From Talinum fruticosum (Eukaryota; Streptophyta; Magnoliopsida; Caryophyllales; Talinaceae), in the NCBI GenBank assembly GCA_021018815.1, contig JAITYX010000007.1:1985001-2049000 (forward strand): a stretch of DNA of 64,000 nt. Direction: 5' to 3'. The notes beneath the pieces were generated by a model, which saw only the letters and a list, made by a program, of their open reading frames with translations, was not told the origin of the DNA and did no database searches. Of this stretch, positions 35,601-46,539 are shown in pieces; position 1 is the first letter of the stretch, and each line of letters opens with the position of its first letter. The translations under genes and the position numbers were made by a program.

Positions 35601-35934
35601 ATGTCACGAAGGCATCTTCATCTCGAGAGAAGGACACGGGCCAAGAGCTTGACTCAAGATTTATTCTTAGAAAAGGAATAATGTTCCCATAAGGAATTAA
35701 ACCCGAGTGGAGGCCGAGAACCATGTTTCTTCATTTGCAATATTCGCTACGGTAAATATCTTGAGTTGAACCGCTTTCTATTTCATGCTAGTGTGGCACT
35801 TTAATCAAAGCATTTCGAATCTTTATTCTTTGTAGGTAAACACCGTCCGGAGTAGCAGGCCTATCAAAAATTTCTTTGCCACCTTCAAAGAGTGGAACTA
35901 TCCACTAGAGTAAACCTTAACTAACGTTAGGTTT
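35601..35934 (+). pseudogene. Plant mobile domain (PMD) gene, 5' part
   Basis: A short start (MSRRHLHLERRTRAKSLTQD) is followed by stops. A second exon after TTTGTAG (about 35837) reads PIKNFFATFKEWNYPLE, one stop (CAA-to-TAA type), then TLTNVRF up to 35934. The reading frame continues exactly with GLLYTTFIHLC on the minus strand from 52822, so this is the same gene, now split. PMD (PF10536) proteins are of transposon origin; some plant members act in silencing and meristem upkeep. Here it is a pseudogene. The 5' exon assignment is weaker than the second exon. Confidence 0.62.
35930..35934. repeat. Target duplication GGTTT, PMD side 1
   Basis: GGTTT directly precedes TGTAGACACC. The partner is AAACC at 52823-52827 (GGTTT on the minus strand), at the outer end of LTR C. 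The two copies now lie in opposite orientation. Confidence 0.75.
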
Positions 35935-38050
35935 TGTAGACACCTAAAAAGTGTCACCCCTTTCTGTATTTTATTTGTTTGTTGGCTCGATGATGAAATC
36001 CTAAGTCCTATTTAAGGATTTGGATCTCGTTGTAAGTTCGATTGGTGCGACGAAAGCTAGTAAGCCACAAAGAACCCCGAGTACCACATAAATAGCCTTT
36101 TGCCTTGGGTCAATCCAAAAATCCCCTTTTTCTTTTGGACGATCCAAGACCGGGCCAAGCCTCCAGAGACAATTGAGTCTAATGTCGCGTATTAGGAAAT
36201 TCCGAGGCTCGGAATCTTACGTTTCACTTGAGTCTAACCGGACAAGGAGCTGAAGACCTCAAGACAACGTTAGACGTTACATTTCTTGATCACAAGCATC
36301 AAAGTGCTGCGTTTTAGCTCCAAGACAGCCCACCCGAGACTAGGAGCATACATCCCGCTCCAAAAATGAAACCTGCCAAAAATAAAAACCTGCCAAAAAT
36401 GGAAACCCGCAAAAAATGAAAACTTTCCATTTTTGGAAAGCTGCCATGGCCGGCGCCCCCTACCATATTTTCACTCAAAATGCGAGTGTTTTGGCCAAGT
36501 CTTCTGTTGCAACTTGGAAAGGGCATAAAACCCTAGATTTTCCCTTGGTGGCGAGCGCCACTTACCACATTTCTCACCTTGAAACGCTGTGTTTTGGGCT
36601 AAAGAACCGTTGCAGCTCGAAAGGCTCGACACCCTATAATTTCCCTTGGTGGCCGGCGCCACTTACAATTGTTTTATCCACTTTTATCTCGGTTCTATCC
36701 GGTTTAATCTTCAGAATATCCGGCCTGATTTTGTACCCTATTCTAGATGGTCGGCTGAGCTAACCTTAGGTCATTTCTTTGTCCTAACCTCTCCCTATAA
36801 ATAGAGAGCCTTGGCTCTTATTCTCGGAGTAGCTCATCCCTCAATGTTATTGTGTTGAAATTTGCCTAAGAGCTACTGTACACTCCTATCCGTATTATGA
36901 TCTCTTAGTCCCTTTTTAGCCTCTTCCTATTCTATTCCTCATTCCAATTACATCTCGAACCTAAAACTTCATCATTCACACATCTCCTTTACCTATCTCC
37001 ACAAAAACTCACAAAAAGCCCCTCCCATCCACCACCGTCACATCACCATATCTAGATTCGAGGGCACATATTCGATCTTCAACGATTTAATTATTTTATT
37101 TTTTATGCTTTTATCGCTTTTCGTATTATGGATTTGAGATGCATCGCTTTTGATTCTTCCCCACCCGATGTAATCTCTTTATTTTCTGCTTTCTTTTCTT
37201 TTCGTCTTGCTTTTCTTTTCATTTTTTTCTTTACCGCTTTCCTCTTATTCCGCTTTATCGCTTTCTCTTATTATTTGGTTGCTTTAATTTTGTTTCACAT
37301 GTTGTTTGCTTGCTTTTGTACATTATTTTAACTCACTACTCAAACTAGTAATGGTCGTCTTCGGACGAGCGGAAAAGAAGGGTTTATCCCTACATTTTGT
37401 ACCTTCGCTCCTGAATCCGATTCTCCGTTCAAAGACCGATCGAGTCATTTTTAGCTTTTTCAGTCTTAGTTTCTCCCATGCTAAGATTGGAAGAGCAAAT
37501 TTTACTTTTTTTTTAGTTTTTCTTTCCTAAAAACTTACTGGCGACTCCTTTTCATTTATTCCTCCTAGATCCGCCTCCCGGCCTATTTTTGATTGCAGGA
37601 TAGAAAACAAGAATTCTAGATTTGCCAGCCGGAGTAGAGGCCCAAGCTAATTGCCTCAATTGTGGCCCCTGGCTGGCATCTGCCACCACTTGGTGCAGGC
37701 TGTTGCATGCACCAAGTGGTTAGCAGGCAGGGTTTTAGTTTAAACCAGGTTCTTTCACACCAGATTGGCCCTAAAGCCTTATGGCAGGTTCAATAAACCG
37801 TATTTCTATTTTTTGGTTAAGAGATAATATCCCGGGACCTTTATGAAAATAATTGCTAAAATAAAATAATTAATAAAATTGCCATTCAAACTTTGCCTAA
37901 TTCGCTCAAATTTAATAAAACTCGAAAATCTTAATAAAAAGTTCATCCCCACATTTCAAAATCACCTTCTATATCTTCGAAAATCAAAAGAGCTTTCTAA
38001 AACCCTATGCCAACCATTCGTGAGGAAGCTTTGTCGGTTCTAGCCTTGTA
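35935..38050 (+). repeat. Tat-type gypsy 5' LTR (copy B)
   Basis: It starts TGTAGACACC and ends near 38050, just before a primer-site-like motif. It is close to LTR C in inverted orientation (for example 36370-36800 against 58800-58390). Length about 2.1 kb, equal to LTR C after CACTA 1 is removed. The TATA box is at 36796-36804. A TGGCGACTCC motif also lies inside the LTR at about 37540. Confidence 0.83.
36796..36804 (+). promoter_or_regulatory. TATA box of Tat LTR B
   Basis: TATAAATAG after CTCTCCC. The same box sits inverted in LTR C at 58408-58400. Transcription would start about 30 bases further on. Confidence 0.75.
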
Positions 38051-38066
38051 GTGACTCCACTGGGGA
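38049..38066 (+). other. Tat element primer-site-like motif
   Basis: TAGTGACTCCACTGGGGA resembles the TGGCGACTCC..CTGGGGA motif usual after the 5' LTR of Tat/Ogre elements, with G-to-A and C-to-T changes. The exact tRNA is not certain. Confidence 0.55.
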
Positions 38067-39814
38067 TAAATTTTTTATTAAGAGGGCGAAATTTGAAAAT
38101 TTGAGTAGTAAGTTTTAATAATGTATTTGCATTACGCATCCCGCATTTAGCAACCCTTGAACATAGTTCATTTTTGTCATTGGACCCCAGGACAAATTTA
38201 TTTTACCGCCTGTTTAACCCTTCCGGTAAGAGGCTCCTACTCGAATCCCAGGCGGGCCCAATTGAGGCTTGATTGCCAATAAAAACGGTACCTTTTCCCT
38301 CATAACACGCACTCTTGGGTCAAAACGCTTGGTTCACCGAGAGGCACCGAGGATTCTGACATTTTTCTTGTCGTGCCCCACACGGAAGACCAAATCCTTG
38401 GACTATGAGTCACCATGTATCCTACCGAGTCTAAACCTCTTTTGACTATAGATCTTTTGACCATTAGGTGCCATCATCCTCTTCATTTGCATGCTTGAAT
38501 GAGTGTGTTTATTTTTTTAGATTTAATCTTCTACTTGTGAGCCTTTAAGGATAGGTGAGGAGTGCTAAATAATCCTTGCCAGGGTGTAAAAATAAAAATA
38601 AAAAATAAAACTTTGAATTGGTCCAATTATGTGCATTGTTAGCTAAAATTCCAAAAATTACCTTACCATTCTTAGATTGGTCCAATAATAGCATTTTCTT
38701 TCATGTAGCCAAATTCGAATTTCATCTCAAATAGGTGAGTCCATTCTTTCATTAGGCAAAAATAAATTCATCTCAAAATAGATGAGTCTATATTCACATT
38801 TCTTTTTGCATTTAGCCACCGTCAAAATCATCTCAAAGTAGGTGATTTCAATCTTGCATTTCATTTTGCATTAGCCAAATTCAAATTTCATCTCAAATAG
38901 GTGAGTCCATTCTTTTATTCTTTCATTAGCCAATTAAGGGGTTCATCTATTTTTGCATTAGCCAAAAGTAAATTTCATCTCAAATAGGTCGGTGCATTCA
39001 TTTCTTTAGCCAAAATAAATTTCATCTCGGAATAGGTGAGTCCATTCATTTTATTCTTTCATTAGCCAAAATCAAAATCATCTCAAAATAGGTGAGTCCA
39101 ATCTTGCATTTCATTTTGCATTAGCCAAAGTCAAAATCATCTCAAAATTGGTGAATCCATATTTGCATTCCTCTTTTGCATTTAGCCAAAGTCAAAATTA
39201 TCTTGATTAAGGTGAGTCCGTTCATCTCATTTTTCATTAGCCAAAATAAAATCATCTCAATTAAGATGTGTTGATCCATTTTATTTTTGCATTAGCCAAA
39301 ATAAAATTCATCTCCAATTAGGTGAGTCTGTCTTGCATTTTTATATTTCATCCCAATTAGGAGGAGTCCATTTATTTTCGCATTAGCCAAATTAAAAATC
39401 ATCTCAATTAAGGCGAGTCCATTCATTTCATTTTCGCATTAGCTAAAATTAAATTAATCTCTAATTAGGTGAGTCTATTTTGCATTTTCGTTTCTCACTT
39501 AGCTAAAACAAATTCATCTTCCATTAAGAGTAATCATCCATGCATTTTAGTTATGCACTAACCAAATCATAGAATCATCCCAAATTAAGGCATAAGTATC
39601 GATGCATACATTCCATTCCATTTGTTTTGCATCCCTTTATGTGCATCCAAATAAAAGAGCATATCATTTTATTTTCTCCTAGGATCGATCGTTCCTCGGG
39701 TTTAGTACTTAAGCCTCACACTAATAGCTGAACCACTTTTAATGATGGGTCTATAACTACGATTCAAAGGACAAACCGTCCGAAAACTAGATCGGTGACA
39801 TTTTTGTAAATAAC
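38067..39814 (+). mobile_element. Tat element leader (5' untranslated region)
   Basis: Long non-coding leader between the primer site and the place where CACTA 3 begins. No frame of note. It includes the degenerate repeats at 38690-39620. The stretch at 39680-39790 (CCTCGGGTTTAGTACTTAAG and onward) is typical leader text ahead of gag. Gag itself is now found inverted at 61745-60960. Confidence 0.6.
38690..39620 (+). repeat. Degenerate tandem repeats in the Tat leader
   Basis: About a dozen diverged units built on TTAGCCAAA...AAATCATCTCAAA-TAGGTGAGTCCAT, spaced roughly 55-90 bases. Leader repeats are known in large Tat/Ogre elements. Confidence 0.75.
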
Positions 39815-39834
39815 AGGAATTTTTAGTACACATG

Positions 39835-39945
39835 ACGACGATTCTTTTAGAGAACCATTGTCATATGTAATGCTGAAGACATTTAATGACGCTTCTTTAA
39901 CGAACCGTCGTTAAATGTCACATATGAACCGTCGTCATATGTTTT
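39835..39945. repeat. CACTA 3 subterminal repeats
   Basis: Short motifs in both directions: ACATGACGACG, TTTAATGACG, AACCGTCGTTAAATG and AACCGTCGTCATATG. In CACTA elements such motifs bind the TNPA-type protein. Confidence 0.6.
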
Positions 39946-39984
39946 TCGGATGTTTCTAAAAACCCCGAGAACATACCCGGACAC

Positions 39985-40231
39985 TTACATCTGCTCTCTA
40001 CTCTCGGTCTTATCCCTTTCTACGGTTTCTCTCCTGGTAGATCCGGAATTCATAGCTTCCTCACCAACCGACTTGAATTGGTAATCCCACTTACATCATC
40101 TCCGTTGTAGTTTCCTCTATCTTAATCTTTCATTTCTTGATAGTTTCCTCTCATCTCTTTTAAGTGTAGATCTCCTCAAACTAATTCTCATTGCCAAGTC
40201 TCTCCTCCGCCTCGCTGTTGTCGGTTCTTAG
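39985..40231 (+). other. CACTA 3 probable non-coding leader exon
   Basis: A CT-rich stretch beginning CTCTCTACTCTCGGTC and ending TCGGTTCTTAG before GTATGAATC, a good splice donor. The intron would end at about 42285 (TGTTTATAG), just before the first transposase ATG at 42292. Confidence 0.4.
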
Positions 40232-40928
40232 GTATGAATCTCTATCCTCTCTTATTTTTTGCTTTAAGTTATTTACATAATGTATTATAGTTAAATGTTG
40301 AATGTATTTGTGATAATTATGTGAATGTTGAGAATGTGGGTAATGTTTGTGATTGTTGAAATGTTGAATATTGAGAATGTGGGTAACATTTGTTTAGTTT
40401 ATTAAGTTAGAAATTCTTAAAATGTTTGATATTTTGAGAAACGGGTTTAGGAGTTTAAGATTTGTTGTAATTGTAGCGAAATAGAATGATAGTTAAGGAT
40501 GGCAGATCGAAAGAGCGTATCCAAATTTATTTAGGGTTTTAGAGAAATAGAAAGATAATTTGGATATAGGGTCATCCCCAAAAACGTTCTCATAAAGATA
40601 AATTTATATCCAAATTTGTTTATTTTGATGAGGTGATATTGGGGTGAACTCATTTATCTAATTATCAAAATTGGTATCCAAATACGGTTAGAGTTTAGAG
40701 AAATAAAAATATTTATGGTTTAGGGTTTTAGAAAATAGAAAAATTTGTGGTTATATGTTTAAGGATCAATAGGGAGAAAATATAAGCTGTGAAAATGTTA
40801 AAAATTGGAAAGGTATTTGGATATAGGGATCTCCTCAAATACTTGTCATAAAAATAAATTTGTTATTAAATTTATTTATTCTGATGAGTTGAAGTTGAGG
40901 ATGGACTAATTTATTCAATTATCTAAAT

Positions 40929-41537
40929 TTTCGGTTTTCTTTTTGGTTACAAGTTTGTTGTATTATACATGATCGTAAACTAGAGGCCATGATTTTTTGA
41001 AGTTTACATAATTCGTAAGACAATAATGAAATATGAATGAAATGTTGAGGCTATCCATTTAGTTTGCTTTAACGACCGAAGACATAATAGGAACTGGAAT
41101 TCCCTTGTTGTGATTAACAATGAGGTCGGTTTTACAAGACAAACCATGAAGTGTACGAGCAACATAGGCCAATCCATAAAGAATGGTAGAAGGTCAAGGA
41201 GTCAAATGGAAACAAAATGGAAATAAGAGCTGATAAACAATGACTATTATTTATGACCTTTTGTTTCCATTTGACTCCTCGATACTTCTACCCTTATTTG
41301 TGGATCGGCCTACGTTGCATGTACACTCCATGTTTTATCTTATAAAATTGACGTCATTGTTAATCATAATAAGAGAATGTTATGTCTTGGGTTGTTAAAG
41401 GAAATTAAAGGGGTGGCCTCAACATTTTATTCATAATTTCATTATTGTCCTATGAATTACATAAACTTCAAAAAACAAATCATGTCTAGTTTATGATAAA
41501 TTTATAATACATCAAAATTAGAAGCAAAAGGAAACCA
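40929..41537. repeat. Large foldback (inverted repeat), arms about 290 bp
   Basis: Left arm (about 40929-41217) and right arm (about 41257-41537) are diverged reverse complements. GAGTCAAATGGAAACAAAA faces TTTTGTTTCCATTTGACTC around a loop of about 40 bases, and GATCGTAAACTAG faces CTAGTTTATGAT near the outer ends. It lies in the long intron of CACTA 3. No frame; it could form a long hairpin RNA. Confidence 0.8.
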
Positions 41538-41587
41538 TATATCATATACACATACTTTTTTATATTTTGAAAAAGAGAAATTTAACC

Positions 41588-41620
41588 ACTACAAAAAAAT
41601 AACAACCGACAACAATGGTC
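41588..41620 (+). mobile_element. Isolated CACTA-type terminus
   Basis: CACTACAAAAAAATAACAAC followed by CGACAACAATGG looks like the tip of another CACTA element. No partner end is seen downstream, so it is a fragment. Confidence 0.4.
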
Positions 41621-42291
41621 TCTGTTAGGAATATATACTAACATTTTTTTTTGTTTTTCATATAAATTGATGACATGCTTAATTGTGTATAATTGTGCTT
41701 GTTTTTCATACCAATCTATGTTTTTCATATAAGTATCTTATGCATTTCATAAGCTTAGAGGACCCGTTCAAAAATTTGTACATAACAAGTTATCCTAGGT
41801 CGCTGTATATGCATAAATATGCGTATAGAACTTAGGATATTAGCTTGATATGTATAGGTTTTTTAATTGTCCATGTTGGGTAGTTTAAGAATAATATGAT
41901 AATAGGTTGTATGGTTATTATAATCTTATCATAAATTTGACAAGATATCACGGTGCTCATTTCTTCTCTCGTTCTTCGACTGCAATTATAATGACAATGA
42001 GTTTGATGTGTGTATCTTTACTTATCTTACTGTACAATTAACTAAGGATATACACATTAGCCACTTTGTTTTCATATGTTGTACTTGAAGGACTAAGGGG
42101 AAATGTTGTCGAATTTTGTCAAATATATGATAAGATTTTGCTACACGGTCTAGGATCATATTTTTATTGAATGGGTTTAGGACCATCTATCGCTGTAGAT
42201 AGATCTTAGTCTCATGTCATATTATTTGTGCGCAAGTACGTATTTCTTAAACTATATCTGGTGAATTGCTTCTCGTGTTTATAGGTAAGGT

Positions 42292-45200
42292 ATGAATCGA
42301 GCATGGGTTTATAGCGATAAGAGGAGTGTAGAATATCGTGATGGTGTTAAAAACTTTATAGAGGTTGTCGTGCATGCTACCATATTCGCAGAACCGTCCA
42401 TATTCTCGTCCATGTTTAAGGTGTTTCAACTCTTCAAGATTAACCCCTATGGTTGTAAAAGGTCACCTATATTGGCATGGGTTTGACACAACTTATAAGG
42501 TGTGGGTATGGCATGGGGAAGAGGAGTCTCGTGAACAATGGCGTATGAGAGGAAGATGAAGGGTATAATGAAAATGAAGCCAGCGAGTAGTATGGAATTA
42601 GAAGATCGACTCGAAGATCTAGTTTGTAGAGTAGAACGTGATTTAGTCGATCAACCACACGTATTGGAGCAATTGTTAGCCGATTTAGAGAAGCCTCTTT
42701 ACCTGGGTTGTGATAAATATACCCGTTTATCAACCGTGTTTAGGTTGATGAACTTGAAAATGACTAATGGCTGGAGTGACAAAAGTTTCATGGACTTGCT
42801 GGGTGTGATCAAATATATACTCCTAGAAGGCAATGTCCTTCCCAACCGTACATATGAGGCGAAGAGGACGTTATACCCTATGGGCATGGGGTATAAGATG
42901 ATACATGTCTGCCCCAATGATTGCATATTGTATTGAAAAGAACATATGCACATAGATATGAATGTCCTAAGTGTAGTGTACCTCGATACAAAATGAAAAA
43001 CATCGATGGAGAGAGTGTTGGAGGACCCCGCACAAAGGTATGTCGACTAATTCCAAGAACTTGACATGGCATGTCGACGGAAGAGTCTGTGATGACAAGC
43101 TATGTCACCTTGCTGATTCTCCTCATTAGAAGAACATCGACTCATTTCTCGGCTGTATGGACGGAATAAACCCCCACGGTGACCTCGGTAGCAAGCACAA
43201 CATTTGGCCCGTTCTTTTGGTTATCTACAACCTACCGTCGTCACTTTGTATGAAGTGCATGTACATTATGTTGTCAATGCTCATTTCTTGTTGGGCCTAA
43301 ACAGCCGAGAAATGATATAGATGTGTACTTGGCGCCATTTGTTGAAGATTTCAAGCTTTTGTGGGATGGAGGTGTTTCAGTTTATGATGCATACCGTTAA
43401 GAGCAATTTACATTACGAGCTATGATCTTCACCACAATCAATGACTTCCCGCGTATGAAAACTTGTTCGGATACACCGTCAAAGGCCACAAGGCATGCCC
43501 CATTTATACAGAGGGTACTTGCTCCTATGAACTTAAGCAAGGAAAAAGAGGGCCTATCTCGGACATAGAAAATTTCTTCCCCTTTCCCATCAATATCACA
43601 AGAAAAAGAAGGCTTTCAATGATAAAACTGAAATGGATTCTGCTCCAACTCTATTAACAGGACATCAAATATATGAGCAAGTGAAGGATCTTGATGTGGT
43701 GTTCGGTAAGCCATACCGATGTCAATTTGAAAACGAGTGTATGGAAAAAGAGATCAATATTTTTGATCTTCCTTATTGGAAAGAGTTGTATGTGAGACAT
43801 AGTTTTTATGTAATTCATATAGAGAAAAACACCTGTGAAAGTCTCATTGGCACTCTTTTGAACATACTTGGGAAGACCAAGGATAGAGAGAAAGCACGAC
43901 TCGATATGTGTGAAATGGGAATATAGGAGGAATTAGCACTATAACCAAAGGGAAAAAGTACATATTTACCTCCGGCATCTTACACATTAAGTAGAAAGGA
44001 AAAACAACGTTTGTGTGAGACCTTGAAGAAACTCAAAGTGCCACGAGTGATATTCCTCAAACATCATTAGACTCGTTTTGATGTCCGATTATAGACTAAT
44101 TAGTCTTAAATCTCATGATTGTCATGCTTTGATGCAACAATACTGCCGGTTGCTATCCAATCCGTGATGCCGAAACATGTCGGACAGGTGATCACAAGAC
44201 TTTGCTTCTTCTTCAATTCCATATGCAGCAAAGTCGTTGATTTGGAGAAATTGGATGATCTTCGGTGTAGCGTGATCGTTACATTGTGCCAATTTAAGAT
44301 CTACTTCCCACCTTATTTTTTGATATCATGGTGCACCTAGTTGTATATTTGGTGAGAGAAGTGTGATTACGTGGCCTGATTTTTTACGAGATGGATGTAC
44401 CCTTTTGAACTTTTTATGAAAATTCTCAAAGGGTATGTTAAAAATTGGTACCGATCGAAAGTGTGCATTATTGAGGCATACACAGTTGAAGAGTGTGTCG
44501 AGTTCTCGCTGTGAATACTACCCCTAAATGGAAGAAGTTGGTATTCTAAAACATCGATTCATAGGGAAGATCGGTGGGCAAGGGAAATTGGGGCCGACGG
44601 TTCTAATAATCAGTCAAGATATGAGGGATCAAACACATCTTTATATTCTAAAAACAGCGATGAATTACAGCGATTCATTGATGAGCACAAATCCCACATA
44701 AGGAGATAGTACCGAGGAAAAAATGAGACGTGGATGCTCGACCCATCATAATCGCACATTTGTCAACTGGTTGAGAGATAGAGTGATCATTAGCCAATTG
44801 GAAGAATCACGAGAATATATCTCGCAAACATTAGTAAGCTTGGCTAGAGGGCCGCAGTTGGAGGTTATATCTTACAATGGTTATGACATCACTTGGATAC
44901 TCTTTCTACACAAAAAGCAAGGATACTAGGAGCACCTCGTAAAATAGTGAGGTCACATTAGAGGCTCATGCACTTTATGTTTCCAGCTCCAAGAACAAAA
45001 ATCCTGTTGTAGCTAAAATGTCATATTACGGAGTCATTGAGGAGATATGGGAGCTATACTATGATGACTTTCATGAGCCTCGTTTTCTGGTGCAAATGGG
45101 TTGACAATAACAACGATGTCCGAGTTAATGAGGTGGGATTCATGATGGTCAATCTCACAAGAGAAGGGCCTAAAGGGGATCAATTTGTTATGGCATCCCA

Positions 45201-45399
45201 AGCGAGACAAGTGTTCTATGTTAAGGACCTGACCATTGATAAGTGGTCTATTGTTCTTCAAGGGACGAGGCACGTTGCTGGTGGGCATGGTGAAGATGTA
45301 TGTGAGTTTGTTGAGGAGACCCCACCCTTCTTCTTGGGAATGCTTGTCAAAAATGAGGATCCCGATTTTGAAGATTTGTATTTAAAGGTTGACCATTAA
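42292..45399 (+). pseudogene. CACTA 3 TNPD-type transposase (TNP2)
   Basis: Pieces occur in order. A transposase-associated N-terminus (RAWVYSDKRSVEYRDGVKNF, 42297 on). The TNP2 core begins LEKPLYLGCDKYTRL (42686 on) and runs through GWSDKSFMDLLG and MIHVCPNDCILY. Then GYTVKGHKACPI (43468), LPYWKELYVRHSFYVIHIEK (43770-43830), the DUF4218-like LPVAIQSVMPKHVG and LCQFKIYFPP (44145-44320), and a C-terminal part CKWVDNNNDVRVNEVGF to ASQARQVFYV (45090-45225). The enzyme cuts at the CACTA ends. At least five frameshifts and stops break it. The last frame ends KVDH then TAA at 45397-45399. Confidence 0.9.
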
Positions 45400-45660
45400 C
45401 AAGGCATATATATTGAAGATAAGTCCAAAGGAGGGGAAAAAAGGCATAAACCATATAACTATATCAACTCGGTAAGAACATTAATTTTATTCCGGATGAT
45501 ATCCAATATTGTTTCTTGTTTTAGAAACTGCAACTTGCTTTTCATTATTTTTGACTTGTGGTATTCATGTAATAGGTCATTGTTCGATGAAGATCAAAAT
45601 AAGGACTAAGTCTGTCCATTGGAAGGGTAGAAGATCATCATTCGATGAGGACCATCATTC
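45400..45660. other. CACTA 3 downstream stretch, no gene
   Basis: AT-rich; nothing recognisable. The right CACTA terminus was searched for here and not found. Confidence 0.4.
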
Positions 45661-45955
45661 AGGTAGTGTTTCTTGTAGATAATTATTGCTTAACACTTTT
45701 GTCGGTTTTGGTTGCTAATCTCAACTCTTGCTTAATGCTTTCCTCGGTTTTTATGTTGTCAACTTCTACCCTTGCACGAACTCCTGCAAGTTTTTTAGGT
45801 AATGTTTACGTGGATGTTTCTTGTGGATAATTGTTGCTTAACGCTTTTTATCGGTTTTGATTGCTAATCCGAACTCCCGCTTAATGTTTTCCACAGCTTT
45901 TATGTTGTATGTTGTCCAGTCTACCCCTGCACGAACTCTAAGCGAGCAGTACATA
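45661..45955 (+). repeat. Tandem duplication, about 149-bp unit
   Basis: GTTTCTTGTAGATAATTATT at 45667 recurs as GTTTCTTGTGGATAATTGTT at 45816, with CCCTTGCACGAACTC and CCCCTGCACGAACTC further on. Two diverged copies. Confidence 0.75.
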
Positions 45956-46230
45956 AGAAGAGCATCACTTTGGGACAATGATAAAAGAAATAGAGATTGC
46001 TGGTGAGATTTTCTCATTACATTTTCTGACAGATGAGACAATTTGCCTTGGAGGAGTAATGAGCTCACGCTTGACAAGTTCGTAGGCGAGATCATTGAGT
46101 TTCTTTATTCTGTGTTTGGGATTCACATCTTCCTTTGTTTGTGTGAATCCAAAAACTCTACGTCTTGAAACTTTGTGGTACAAATGATTTCAATATTTAT
46201 GCCAAAAGGTTCGTCTCTATTTTCCTAAAT

Positions 46231-46419
46231 TAATGCTTTTTAGTAGATTGAGTTATGTGCTTGTCTTTATGACTATATTGCTTGCTTGGAGTTTATGCAG
46301 AGGTAGCGTGAACTGCAAATATGATGTATATATATTGTCCGGGCTACCTCTGCAATAACTCCAAGTGAGAAATATCGTCATAAAGACAATCACATAACTA
46401 AATCTACTACAAAAGCATC
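46231..46419. repeat. Foldback with about 78-bp arms and 34-base loop
   Basis: The left arm ends GTTTATGCAGAGGTAGC at 46307; the right arm starts GCTACCTCTGCAATAAC at about 46343. Outer parts TTGTCTTTATGAC and GTCATAAAGACAA also pair. Most positions match. It is the size of a plant miRNA precursor or a small foldback transposon. No open frame. Confidence 0.8.
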
Positions 46420-46539
46420 ATATGACTAGATCATTACAACAATGTTCAATGCATCATCTCTATATAGTTATATCAAAACCAACGTATTGTCTCTCTAATT
46501 GCCTGGTGTTAAAACTCTTACAATTCAATGATGCCATAC

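Larger units (their letters stand above)
39815..45400 (+). mobile_element. CACTA (En/Spm) element 3, relic with TNPD-type transposase
   Basis: The left end has short GACGACGGTTC/GAACCGTCGTC type subterminal repeats (39835-39945), then a pyrimidine-rich leader exon, a long intron and transposase exons to 45399. The terminal CACTA is not intact (AATAACAGGAATTTTT near 39815 where CACTACAGGA would be expected), and I find no right terminus or duplication. The limits are therefore approximate. Confidence 0.6.

Noticed and set aside
33080..38050. LTR A and LTR B as a pair flanking one element
   Set aside because: They face opposite ways, differ in length and sequence, and A is followed by a polypurine tract and a truncated 3' region instead of a body leading to B.
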